A stretch of DNA of 64,000 nt from Triplophysa rosa (lineage: Eukaryota; Chordata; Actinopteri; Cypriniformes; Nemacheilidae), in the NCBI RefSeq assembly GCF_024868665.1, contig NC_079898.1, positions 21,468,668-21,532,667 of the forward strand, read 5' to 3'. Shown piece after piece: positions 37,201-47,466 of this stretch; the stretch's first letter is position 1; the number at the start of each line of letters is the position of its first letter. The notes beneath the pieces were generated by a model, which was not told the origin of the DNA, did not search any database, and saw only the letters and a list, made by a program, of their open reading frames with translations. Both the position numbers and the translations under genes were made by a program.

Positions 37201-40200
37201 GAGGCTGAAACAGACCCTGTATGTGGGACTAGGGGTGTGTGGGTATCTCACTTAACCTGCTAAAGCATCTGACAACGCTTTAAACCTTATTAATAAAGTA
37301 TTACAATAATTTAATGTAATTTATTCGTCTACCTTAGTTGTACGTACTGGAACAGTTCACACAAAAATGAAAATTCTGTCTTCATTTACGTAGTTCTGAT
37401 TAACACAAAGAAAGGTCATTTGGAAGAGTGCTTGTAACCAAACTGTTCTTGGGCACCATTGACTAGTACCATAGTAGGAAAAATTGCGTTGTAAAATTCT
37501 TTGTTCTGTTGAACAAAAAAGAAGATATTTTGAAGAATGTAGGAAAGCAAACAGTTCTGGGGCACAAGCCAATGGTGGCCGAGAGCTATATGGTTACAAG
37601 CTTTCTGCCAAATATCTTTCTCTGTGTTCATCAGAACAAAGACATTTATAAAGATTTGGAACAACTCGAGGGTGAGTAAATGTTGACAGAACTTTTATTT
37701 TTGGGTGAACTATGTACAGCCAGTTGGACAATTTGCATAATAGACCCTGACCGAAGCAGATTATGTCTGTGCATTATCCTGTTAACATGGCTTCTTAACA
37801 TATTCACAATAACATGGTCATAACATTGATTTGAGTTACAATCATGGTATTATGTTAGAAGAAAAGAAACGTAAAGTGATACAAGGACCATTATAACCAG
37901 CACAGCATGTGGAACAGCAGGTGCCTGCCTGGGACAATGGTGAAATAACTGATTTGTAAAAACACTATAGAGTATGTAATGGATGAACAAACAAAGTTTG
38001 GAGGAGACAGCAGAAAAAGACCAGAGAGAAAAATATAAACCAGAGAAAGAGCAACAGATAAGAAAGGTACTTATCGGTCCACCTGCAGAAGTTCTGCTGA
38101 TGACCGACATGAAATGCTCGACGGATTGGACCAAAAACTCTTCTGTAAGACTTACAGATAAGACTAAAACTAAACAACCCAACCTCAAATCCTCAAATGC
38201 ACTCGCCTCTAAAGCCTGCAGCAAAGATTAGAGTAAGCAGATATTGCATTGTTAGGATAACACTTATCATATTTTGTTATTTTCGCCGTGCATTTAAAAA
38301 AACTACTATTCTAAAATAAAACAGCTTGTGATTTAGGTGAAAGCAAGCCAAATTAGCCAGATGCATACAGGTACAGGACACCAGACATCACTTCTGCTTA
38401 AAGAAACAGTTCACCCAAAAATGAAAATTCTGTCATTATTTACTCACCCTGGCCTTGAGTTGTTCCAAATCTGTATAAATGTCTTTGTTCTGATGAATAT
38501 ATTTGGAAGAATGCTTGTAACCAAACAGTTCTTGGCCACCATTGACTGCCATAGTAGGAATAATTGCTTTGTTAAATTTCTTTGTTCTGCTGAACACAAA
38601 AGAATATATTTTGAGGAATGTATGAAAGCAAACAGTTCCGGGGCACTTTGACATTGTCATTTTTCCTTCTATTAGGCTATTGAATGGTGGCAAAAACTGT
38701 TTGGTTACAAGCATTCTTTAAAATATCTTTCTGTTCCTTAAAGAGCCATAAATGAAACTAAACTAAAAAACAAATATGACACCACTTGATGTCCACTTGA
38801 AACTCCTTAAATGCAAAGGCTGTAAATCACTGACCTAAGGAATACATGACTCAGTTGTTAAACTAACCTGCCATGGTCAACATGACTGTAAAGCAATTTA
38901 GGACATGCAGAAACACTGTACGCACCAACGTGTTTCATCTCGTAAAACTTTCAATCATTCCAAAATATTCTTTCTGCTAATTTCAATCAGGTGTCTTCCT
39001 ACCTATCCCAGAATAAGCTACTGGATGAAAAGCAGTCTGGCTTCAAAACAAACCACTCCACTGAGACTGCACTGCTATTGGTCACAGAAGCACTGCGGCT
39101 AGCAAAGGTGGAATCTAAATCCTCGGTCCTGATTCTGCTAGACCTATCTGCAGCGTTTGACACTGTCAATCACCAGATACTGCTCGCAACCCTGTCATCT
39201 CTCAGGCACTCCTCTCCACTGGTTCAAATCCTACCTCTCCGGCAGATCCTTCAGGGTCTCATGGAGGGGCTTGCTGTCCACTGCTCACCACATGATCACT
39301 GGGGTCCCTCAGGGATCGGTGCTTGGACCGATGCTTTTTTCCATCTACACGACATCCTTGGGACACATCATACGGGCACACGGCTTCTCGTATCACTGTT
39401 ATGCTGACGACACCTAGATCTACATATTGTTTCACCCAGACAATACCACTGTAGCAGCTCGCATTACAGCCTGCCTAGAAGACATCTCAGCTTGGATGAA
39501 AGAGCATCACCTCCAGCTGAACCCTGCCAAGACAGAACTACTCGTGTTTCCGGCACGCCCCACGTTGCAACACGATCTCACCATCCAACTTGGCAATACC
39601 ACAATCACTCCTTCCAAAACAGCCAGGAACCTCAGAGTCATATTCGATGAACAGCTGTCTTTCAATGATCACATTCCAAGGACAACACGGTCATGCCAAT
39701 ATGCCTTGTTCAACATTAGAAAGGTTAGACCCTATCTCACAGAGCATGCGGCACAACTCCTTGTCCAGGCCCTGGTAATCTCAAGGTTGGACTACTGCTG
39801 CAATGCTCTCCTTGCTGGTCTTCCTGCAAAGGCTATCAAACCACTCCAGCTGGTTCAGAACGCAGCAGCAGGCCTCGTCTTCCAACAGCCCAAAAGGGCT
39901 CATGTGATGCCCCTCTTCATCTCTCTCCACTGGCTACTGTGTGAAGCCCGTATCAGATTCAAGTCACTAATGCTTGCCTACAGGACTATCACTGGATCTG
40001 CACCGGCATACTTTCACACCCTCCTACACCCCATCAAGAAGCCTGCGTTCGGCAAACCAGCGGCATCTTGAGTTGACTTCTCATAAGGGCAGTAAATCGC
40101 TTTCCCGCTCATTCTGCTTCAAAACTCCTTCCTGGTGGAACATTCTTCTTAACTCAGTCCGGTCAACCACATCTCTCACAACATTCAAAAAACTACTTAA

Positions 40201-43200
40201 AACCCATCTCTTCTGTGAATACTTGACAGACAGATGAAAAATAAAAACCTCTCTCTTTATCTCAACAGGTAGTGGCCTAGCTTTTATTGAAACTAGTAAC
40301 TTTGTATTAGCACCTATTGTATTATTGCTCCTGTATGACATATCGCTTATTGCTCCCTGAACTCTCTGTAAGTCGCTTTGGATAAAAGTGTCTGCTAAAT
40401 GACTAAATGTAAATGTAATGCTAATGGCCAACAAACCTTTTTCAACATCCCACACAGTTTGTGTTTATTTTACAAGACTAACCAGGTTCAATATGATGTG
40501 GGTTACATAATCAAAGCTTAAAGGTTACAACTTAAACATGTGTTAAAGCAAATGGTCTTTTGAAGGGTCAAGCCAAAAAATGTTGTGCTCTACTTCTAAA
40601 CGGTGTAGGCGCACTTTGTTTTGCACACTTTTATTCTAAAGGTCACCCTGTATTTGTTCAATACGTTTCTCAAGTAGCGTTCCATTAGCCAGCTGAAGGA
40701 CTATCAACAAGAGAATTAAATGATTATATAATTTTTTTTCTAAATGACATTGACCCTTCTTTGTAAAATAAGAAGGCAAAAGTAAACATTTACAACCACA
40801 ATGTGTACAGAAATAAAAAGAAACGCAACATTACATTACTCTGTTATCTGGCTGTTATCAAGTTGAGATAAAGTGGGACTGAATTTGCATTACTCTACAA
40901 TGTCTCAAACCCACACTGGTGAAACTTGTTCCCTTTGATAAGTAGCAGGGGACAACAAAGAAAACTTTTTGACATCTTTTTGTAGGTTTACATGGTCCCA
41001 TCTTAAAGGGGTCATATGGCAGAAATACGTGTTTTTCTGTGTCTTTGGTGTGTTATAAGTTACCCATGCATGCATTAGACACGTAAAATTGCTAAAATTG
41101 AAGTGTCGGAACAAAAGATGCATTCTATCTAAAAGCGAATGCGAACCCAGACCTGCCTGAAACGCCTCGTGTAACCACACCCCGACGAATGTACGTCACT
41201 TCGTAACATGATTTGACTTAAGACCGCCCAAATCTAAACACAAGTGAGGTGGGCGTACTTGTAAATCTCATTGTATCGTCACCGCCGCAGCCATGTCGCG
41301 GAGACGCTGTGTGTTTCGTTGCGAAAAGAAAGACTCTTTGTTTGCCCTGCCAAAAGATGAGACAACTAAAAACAAATGGTTACATTTTATTTACAACACT
41401 TTTACAGAAAAGTACAATCCGAATGTTCAAGTTTGTGCAGCGCATTTCTCCGACGATTGCTTCACGAACGTGGGAGAGAGATTAAGACTGGCTATGCGCG
41501 AAAGCTTTGGTTAAAAAGTGGGGCCGTTCCAACCATTACAACTTCGCTGGCGCTTCAGATTCGCAGCCTGTAAGTATATTTTCATTGTAAAAGACTTTGT
41601 TACGGACTAACGCGAGTTGAGTTTGTCATGTGTTTGTGATCTGCAAATGCAGACATGCGCGCAACGTGAAAAAAGACAACATAAGTCCTAATAATCAGTA
41701 ATTATGTTCCAACTAGAGGCAACAAATGTCGTGTTTATAATGGGGTTTATTGTCTTTGTTGAGTTGCGTCGAGACGTGGCGTAACACTGGTTGATCAAGG
41801 GCCAAAGCGCTCGCGTTATTAATTATATTACCATTCCCTGCTGTAATGCGAGCTTGTTTCTATCTCACACAAACTCTGTATGATGTATATGGTTGTTTGT
41901 TTATAGTCTTTATAACGTTGTATATAAAAGGTAAAACAGTTAGCTATAGTTTTTAACTATTTAACATAATTTTTTTTAATAAAACCTTACCAATCCTTTA
42001 CATCATGCTCAAGTCGCGTTGGCAAAGTTGATGTATCGGCTTGATCATCTTCATTTTCCGTATCAGATTCGGGCTCGAATTGATATAAGGAAGTACCGAT
42101 GACATTTGATCACCTGTCAGGAGAAGTGCGTGCGAACCTGATGTTCCGAATATGGTAAGAGGCGTTACATTTCCGTGAAACGCTTGCAGTATTCGACCAA
42201 TCACTACACACTGGTTAACTGGCCAATCATAGCACACCTCGCTTTTCAGAGTGATGAGCTTTGTAGCATTTCAGAGAGGCAGGGCAAAGAGGAGATACAA
42301 ACATGCACAGTATGTGGAACCTTAAATCCTGTATACACATTACATTACATCTAAAACAAACCATAATATTTGTTTTAGCCATGTCATATGACTCCTTTAA
42401 AATGTTGCAACATGCAGTCAATGGGCCTTTTGTTAACTCTGGACCATCTTGATCCATGTTCAGCAGGTTCAACAACTTTACCCTGGCTAAGTAATTTTGG
42501 GTTAGCACAGCAAAAAAAAAGCGACACTCAAGGTCTTCCAAAAATTACGTGTGTGAAAGTTTGCATAACTTGCTGCTAAAGGAATTATTCTAGCGTTATA
42601 AAGTAATTTAAAATGATTCATAAATGAACCCAATTCTTCCTTAATTAAAACCTAATATGTTCATTAAGGTGACTAAGAGAGGGGGTCATGTAATACTTAC
42701 AATTAGGGATGCACGATAAATTATCGGCCATATCGGTATCGGCCGATAAATGGTCATTTTGAATGTTATCGGCCGATGATAAAATTTAGGCCGATATATT
42801 ATAGCCGATAAATCATAAATCATTTTGTCTGGTTAAACGTCTTCAGCTACATGGTGCTCACAGTTAAAATACAGCACAGTACTGTCTTCATGTCGTCATC
42901 ATTCACTTACTGCTATTAGCAAAACATTGTTGATGTTGGTACAGTATGTAGATACAGTATTTATGAATGTGTAAATTATAGGAACAAAAGCATATTGTTT
43001 GAATCAGACTGCTCTGAATGCTTTCTGTCTTGAAACCTGTTAGACATGTGGCTATTAAGAACATTTTTCTGGGTTGCTCTGGGAGAACATCTATAATTTG
43101 TTTATTAAATAAAAAATATACCAGAAAAGTTTGAAGGTTAAAGAATCGTAAAGTAGGAACTCTTTGTAAATCGCTTTGGATAAAAGCTTCTGCTAAACGT

Positions 43201-44397
43201 AAATGTACATGATTTTAAGGGGAAAGAATGGAACTAATGGTGACCTTGTTTTTTGCAGTAAATGTTTTCAAATAAAAGCAGTTGTCCACTTTTTGCCTTT
43301 TGTCTCAGTCTTGGGGAATTTTATATTAGTATTTAGATACTGTATATCGGCCAATATATCGGTTATCGGCTTTCAATGTTAAAGAAGTATCGGTTATCAT
43401 TATTGGCCAAAATTTACATATCGGTGCATCCCTACTTACAATCAAATTATTTTAATAGGCGTTTATACTTTACATACCTACACCGACCCCTAAAAGTTTT
43501 TGGAATGGAAATGAAATGAATGAACTGGACATTGCAAACAAAAAAATACATTAGACAAGAGATTCTCATTGATAACTTCATGTTGTTATCCAATGCGACA
43601 ATCCTAGTGCATTCTATGTTGCTACAGAGCATCTGACAACATTTGGGGTGCATTGAATTTTAATGCAGTGAACAGTGAAATTGTCTTACCTCCCACCGGC
43701 CATAGGTGATCAGGAATAGGGACACCGGTATGGCCGTACCGGACATGGCATGAGTAGAGGGCATGCTGTACTCAGAGTTGTAAAACATCTCCACCTTGAC
43801 CACCGGCGGTGATGCGGGTCTCGGCCGCCGGACCACATCTTTTGTGCACTGTCCGAGATACATGACCCACACCCACACCACGACGAGCCGCCGGCTCACA
43901 AACGCGTCCACGTTCCACATGAAGTTGGGGAAAAAACAGATGTAAAAGAGTTCGTTACCAAGCTCGGTGCCGAGCATGAAAAGGCAGTAAAGAAGTTTGT
44001 TCTCGATTAGGAACTCCTGCCCGACATCTCCGGTGAGAGAGTTTCTGCGCACCGGCTTTACCGTGGATCCCCGAGCGCAATCCTGTTCGGACCCGTCCAC
44101 CCGACGTTCATCCCGTGCCCGGTCGTTTACGGTTTCACGCGCTGCCGCCCCGTTCGCCACCCCGTTATTGCGCTTCTCCTGATCAGTCTCTGTTTCTGCT
44201 GCTCTGCGACGGATGCCATCTCCGCCTCCGTTTTGACTAACGTTATCCCCGTGGCGAAGCCACGATGCCCCGTTACTAAGTCTGTCACGCGCCTCCACCC
44301 CGCGAACCCCGCACAGCCGCTGGAAGTGCGCGACATGTTGCGGATCCTGTAAATTGTTCATGAGACGCACAAATCCCGTTTTAATTCCTCCTGCCAT
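30731..44397 (-). CDS. sgpp1: Sphingosine-1-phosphate phosphatase 1
   Basis: Three exons, 44397-43690, 34124-34035 and 31282-30731, all joined in phase 0, give 449 residues (human about 441). The enzyme removes the phosphate of sphingosine-1-phosphate at the ER membrane and so controls S1P/ceramide balance. The lipid-phosphatase motifs are present: KDVVRRPRP (KxxxxxxRP), [10 protein letters not shown] (PSxH) and [12 protein letters not shown] (SRxxxxxH). Several hydrophobic helices follow ([28 protein letters not shown]), and the conserved [16 protein letters not shown] and [16 protein letters not shown] precede the C-terminus. The start is ATG 44397 (MAGGIKTGF), aligned with LQDPQ-VA-FQRLCGV in the family; the CTG/TTG codons further upstream are not needed. 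Intron 1 is 9.5 kb and full of transposons. Confidence 0.96.
31283..34034. other. sgpp1: sgpp1 intron 2
   Basis: Holds a hAT-type element (31927-32821). The remainder, including a 112-codon minus frame at 33281-33619, shows no recognisable gene. Confidence 0.6.
31927..32821. mobile_element. hAT-type element with 8-bp duplication
   Basis: The left end is CAGTGGTTCGCAAGC, the right end CACAGTTTGAGAACCACTC. The 8-bp CCCTAGAG flanks it at 31919-31926 and 32822-32829. Subterminal AGTACCACC motifs occur in both halves. No transposase. CAGTGGTTC ends are typical of hAT (Charlie-type) elements. Confidence 0.87.
34035..34124 (-). CDS. sgpp1: sgpp1 exon 2
   Basis: Thirty codons, [14 protein letters not shown] to MGMHSIL, carrying the third catalytic motif with its histidine. 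Acceptor TTCCACAG, donor GTGAGA. Confidence 0.95.
35206..35560 (+). mobile_element. Short repeat family member, copy 1
   Basis: Begins TTAAAGGTGCTTTGTGTAAT and includes ATGTCTTCAGAAGTGTATAA, GCGTTATAT, CTATTTCTATCTAC, a GGACAAACTGCTTTAC stretch and TCACCACTAGATGCC. The same sequence occurs inverted at 61773-62147, so this is a dispersed family. Non-coding. Confidence 0.7.
35561..37345. other. sgpp1: sgpp1 intron 1, no gene seen
   Basis: AT-rich intronic sequence with short unsupported frames. No repeat border was recognised. Confidence 0.45.
37346..37716. mobile_element. Cyprinid-type MITE, copy 1
   Basis: Starts GGAACAGTTCACACAAAAAT and GAAAATTCTGTC, ends GACAGAACTTTTATTTTTGG and GTGAAC; the ends are inverted copies. 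The body has TGTGTTCATCAGAACAAAGA and GCTTGTAACCAAACTGTTCT. It shares family with the copies at 38.4, 56.95 and 57.9 kb. Lies in sgpp1 intron 1. Confidence 0.8.
38396..38748. mobile_element. Cyprinid-type MITE, copy 2
   Basis: Starts TTAAAGAAACAGTTCACCCA and AAAATGAAAATTCTGTC. The same family body follows; the right inverted end is incomplete (TCCTTAAAG near 38745). Confidence 0.75.
38985..40425 (+). mobile_element. L2-type LINE, 5'-truncated
   Basis: Plus-strand translation gives the reverse-transcriptase domain in pieces: [55 protein letters not shown] and the catalytic YADDT, then a thumb/C-terminal region ([47 protein letters not shown]). At least two frameshifts and a stop right after YADDT (39417) make it dead. 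The 3' end carries GTAAGTCGCTTTGGATAAAA, the tail shared with local SINEs. The N-terminal endonuclease is missing. Sits sense-opposite to sgpp1 in intron 1. Confidence 0.9.
41003..42400. mobile_element. THAP-encoding DNA transposon, ISL2EU-like
   Basis: The left end TTAAAGGGGTCATATGGCA and the right end, read inverted, TTAAAGGAGTCATATGACA, match closely. Within lies a THAP zinc-finger exon on plus (41293-41570). Fish ISL2EU elements carry THAP proteins, so I place it there tentatively. Small size and loss of any nuclease frame point to a non-autonomous derivative. Confidence 0.6.
41293..41572 (+). pseudogene. THAP zinc-finger exon of a transposon
   Basis: ATG at 41293 opens [20 protein letters not shown], whose two cysteines (residues 6 and 10) begin the C2CH finger. 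[13 protein letters not shown] gives the second Cys/His pair about 45 residues on. The LFALPKD stretch and the later KSGAVPTI are family hallmarks. The frame breaks between DDCFTN and the KSGAVPTI segment, and a donor-like GTAAGTA follows CAGCCT near 41571. Probably a relic of the element's DNA-binding protein. Confidence 0.65.
42704..43434. mobile_element. hAT-type element with 8-bp duplication
   Basis: The ends are TAGGGATGCACGATA and TATCGGTGCATCCCTA. The 8-bp CTTACAAT flanks it at 42696-42703 and 43435-43442. Many TATCGGCCGATA palindromes fill both subterminal regions. No transposase frame. A SINE/L2-type tail (AAATCGCTTTGGATAAAAGC near 43170) is nested inside. Confidence 0.88.
43690..44397 (-). 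CDS. sgpp1: sgpp1 exon 1
   Basis: 236 residues: variable N-terminus, then [14 protein letters not shown] and the first two catalytic motifs. Ends TYGRWE before the donor GTAAGA. Confidence 0.95.
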
Positions 44398-44760
44398 GAC
44401 CGGCAACAAACTGCGCAAGCTGAAACCACCCAATAAGACCGGAGGAAGAAACTGGATAGCCGAAGCTCAACCGTGAATGAACCGAGACGTGAATTATTAA
44501 ACCATTCCCGTCGGTTCCGTGCTAGGTAACCTAACCGAGGCAAACAGACATTCAACGTTAACCAGTAACGTTAATACTATTAATGCAGGACATATGAAAA
44601 GAAAACGAATACAAAAACGACACTTGCAAGGGAGTATCAACGTCCGGTATCGTACAAGACCCAGTTCCCCTGTAAACCCAGGAGAAGTCTTTAGTAATGC
44701 CTGATCAAAAGCCCAATCGCGTTATCGCGATATCTTGTTGAAACGACTCATCGTTGCTTG
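44398..44760 (-). promoter_or_regulatory. sgpp1: sgpp1 5' UTR and promoter region
   Basis: The CpG-richer flank upstream of ATG 44397 (GC rises from about 43.7 to 44.5 kb) continues to about 44.76 kb before the sequence returns to AT-rich. No TATA box stands out. The extent is inferred from composition only. Confidence 0.4.
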
Positions 44761-47061
44761 CCGTTAAACTTGTTAAATCGTCTGTTAAGTGTAATCTGTT
44801 TCTGTTAAATACAATTTAAATTGCTTTAGTTCGTTTAAATGATTTGTTCATGTGCTTTGAATAAATATTTATTTTTGAATTTCTAAGATGCAGAACCATT
44901 ACAAATAAGCACGTGGGCAGAAAAAATGTTTTATACGACAGATAAAAGCGGGAATAATACATAACCAAACAGTTATATACTGTCAATTATACTATAGAAA
45001 TTGTACAAGTAGAAAAAGCAGGTAACTCGAAATGGGAGGGGCTTAGTGGTCCCGATGGTAAAATTGTCTAAAAAACTAGTGCTGTTTAACCATTTAATTG
45101 TAACTCAGTTGTTATATTTATGTTGTCATTATTCACGTGTAAATATCCAGACCGTTATTGTCGTCACGAAGTCATCGCGATCAAGTGACACCTGTGCTTT
45201 TTGCAGCGCTCGTCAAGATGGACCAGTGTTTTGTAATTACACGGTAATTTATAATTATTGCTAGGTTCCCGTTTTACTCTTCTAATGAACAAAATGTATT
45301 CATATACGTGAACAAGTACATTTTATAGCGTGTAAATCAAATTTTAAAATAAAGATTAAAAGGGCTTTTTGGGCAGCAAAGCGACACCTAGAGGATAACT
45401 AGGAATCTTAAGACTAGCAACATGCGTTCAAGGGTGCAAGCAGTGATGGAAAGCAGATTGATGAAACCTAATACCTAATAATGCTTACATTATTTATTTA
45501 AACGGAAGTTTAAAAAGAGACTGAAACGAGTGAAACATTCACTTTTTTATTTTGTTTAATAGCAGTGCCTGAAAATAGACGTATCTCTCTTTTTAGTATG
45601 CTACTTTAATATATTTTGGCAAATTAGCACTAAATTCTCCGAGGAATATTGTTTCCAAAAATAGCTCAATTTCAACATAAACTGAGTATCCATATCTACG
45701 TTATATGTCCAAAAGACAGCACTCTCAATTTAGCTTTTAGAAAATGACATTCAGATATTGACAACAAAATAAAACAAACATCATTTTAGAATACAAATGT
45801 GCATAAACACACACACACACACAAAATATTAATAGGCAGAGTACCACTCATTATATACCGTACCAAAATATGTTACTATTTTGCCTGTTAAAAACCTTGT
45901 GTAACAAACATGTGACAACAGGATAATCGGTTCTGTGTGGGAGGGAAAAGGAGATTTTACAGTACATTGGGCATTTTACCTTGTCATTCCTTCAGTCACA
46001 ACTGAATGAAAGCTGAATTAACCGTGGGCCCATGCACTGAATGTAGGCCATTGTTATGAAATATTCTGACTCCCACACAGTCAAGGGATTTAACCAGATT
46101 CAACGATTAAAGAGCCAGAAAACTAGCAGAGTTGACTGGTTTACCAAACGGAATAGATTTCCTAAATGCATTACAGAGGTCCGCAGAGGGTTAAACAGCC
46201 TAATAAAATTTGTAGGTTGCACAGACAAATTATAAGTGAATGAAACAAAATAATGTTTTTGTTGCTGAAAATTCATCGCCATAACACTAGAGGGCAGTAT
46301 TGAACCAGTTGTATATAACAGTATCTGTCCCATAACCTTTTATTTGACAGGCAGTATGCAAAGTTAATCATACATTTAAAAAAGAGAGTCAAAAAAGTAT
46401 GTAAACTTCATAGTATCTTTTTATCTTTTTATATATCTTTTTCAAAATACATGTTTATTTCTGTAATGTATTGTGTGGTGTAGACACCCTGTTTAAGCCA
46501 ACCAACCAGAATGTCAGTTTAGTTTTCCTATTTTTTCCCCAAAACATTTTCCTTTCTTTTTTTAGTAGTATGAAAACATCAGTTAATGCTAAACCCAACT
46601 GAGCTCTTCAGTTTAAGGGCAGACCAAGTTAGAGCAAATCACTAGTAGCCACTTACATAGAAAAAAGTCCATTTCACAGCAATAAAGCTTTAAACATCAG
46701 CATCACTCCATCCTACGGAGCAACCGAGACACTGACCATTTTAATTGTTTTCTTTTCTTCTTACAACATAACCACAAGGTGCATGGCTTTTGTTTGCCTT
46801 TTTATCCCTGAAAACAGTCCTTTGTAACTAACTCAAGCAAAATCATGAGGCAAAAAAAACAAACCGAGGCAGTTGACCAAGATTACATTTTTCCTGCATT
46901 AGGAAAATACACCCTGATATTGACAGATACCCGGCTTTACCACTGTCACAAACGGCAGGGCACAAGCACACAAATGTACACAAACCCAAATCCCCCCTTT
47001 TTTTGCTGCCACCATCGCTCCTGTGTAAATCAAAGACTGACTGCATGCACAGACTGATATT
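44761..47061. other. Intergenic and probable 3' UTR of the SERTAD4-like gene
   Basis: No conserved coding segment. The right part (about 46.3-47.06 kb) is probably 3' UTR of the SERTA gene, with possible AATAAA signals on minus. A short AC repeat lies near 45.81 kb. Confidence 0.4.
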
Positions 47062-47466
47062 TCATCCTTTGTCATCCAAATGGTAAAGTAGCACAGAAGC
47101 TCCATGATCAGGAGTCAGGGTGTGACAGCCCCCCAGGCCACAGATGCATGTGCTCGGGTAGGACGAATACGGCAGCAGCTTGTACTGCTGGAAGTCCTGG
47201 AGCCCGAAGCTCGAGGAACGACATTGGGTCAGCACCACCTTTAATCTCTTCCTGCTGGGTGACAGAATCCGCCTTGTCTCTGTCTCCTCATTGTCATCAT
47301 CTTTCTGTTTCTCCCTCTCTCTCTGGACCTCGTCCAGGTGGATCTTGCGTAGCAGGTTGTTGATGAGGACGGAGCGGCGGAGGTAAGCCTCTGGGTCGTC
47401 TAGGAAACGCAGCTTCTGCAGAGACAGACGCAAGATGCAGCTGCGCTCCTCACGCAGGATCAGGTG
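47062..47466 (-). CDS. sertad4: SERTAD4-like terminal exon with SERTA domain
   Basis: Acceptor CACTCCTCAG, 134 codons and a stop. Contains the full SERTA motif. Confidence 0.85.
   Translation of the reverse strand, partial: HLILREERSCILRLSLQKLRFLDDPEAYLRRSVLINNLLRKIHLDEVQREREKQKDDDNEETETRRILSPSRKRLKVVLTQCRSSSFGLQDFQQYKLLPYSSYPSTCICGLGGCHTLTPDHGASVLLYHLDDKG

Noticed and set aside
37850..38224. 124-codon minus frame in sgpp1 intron 1
   Set aside because: Hydrophobic low-information sequence without homologous motifs, between MITE copies.
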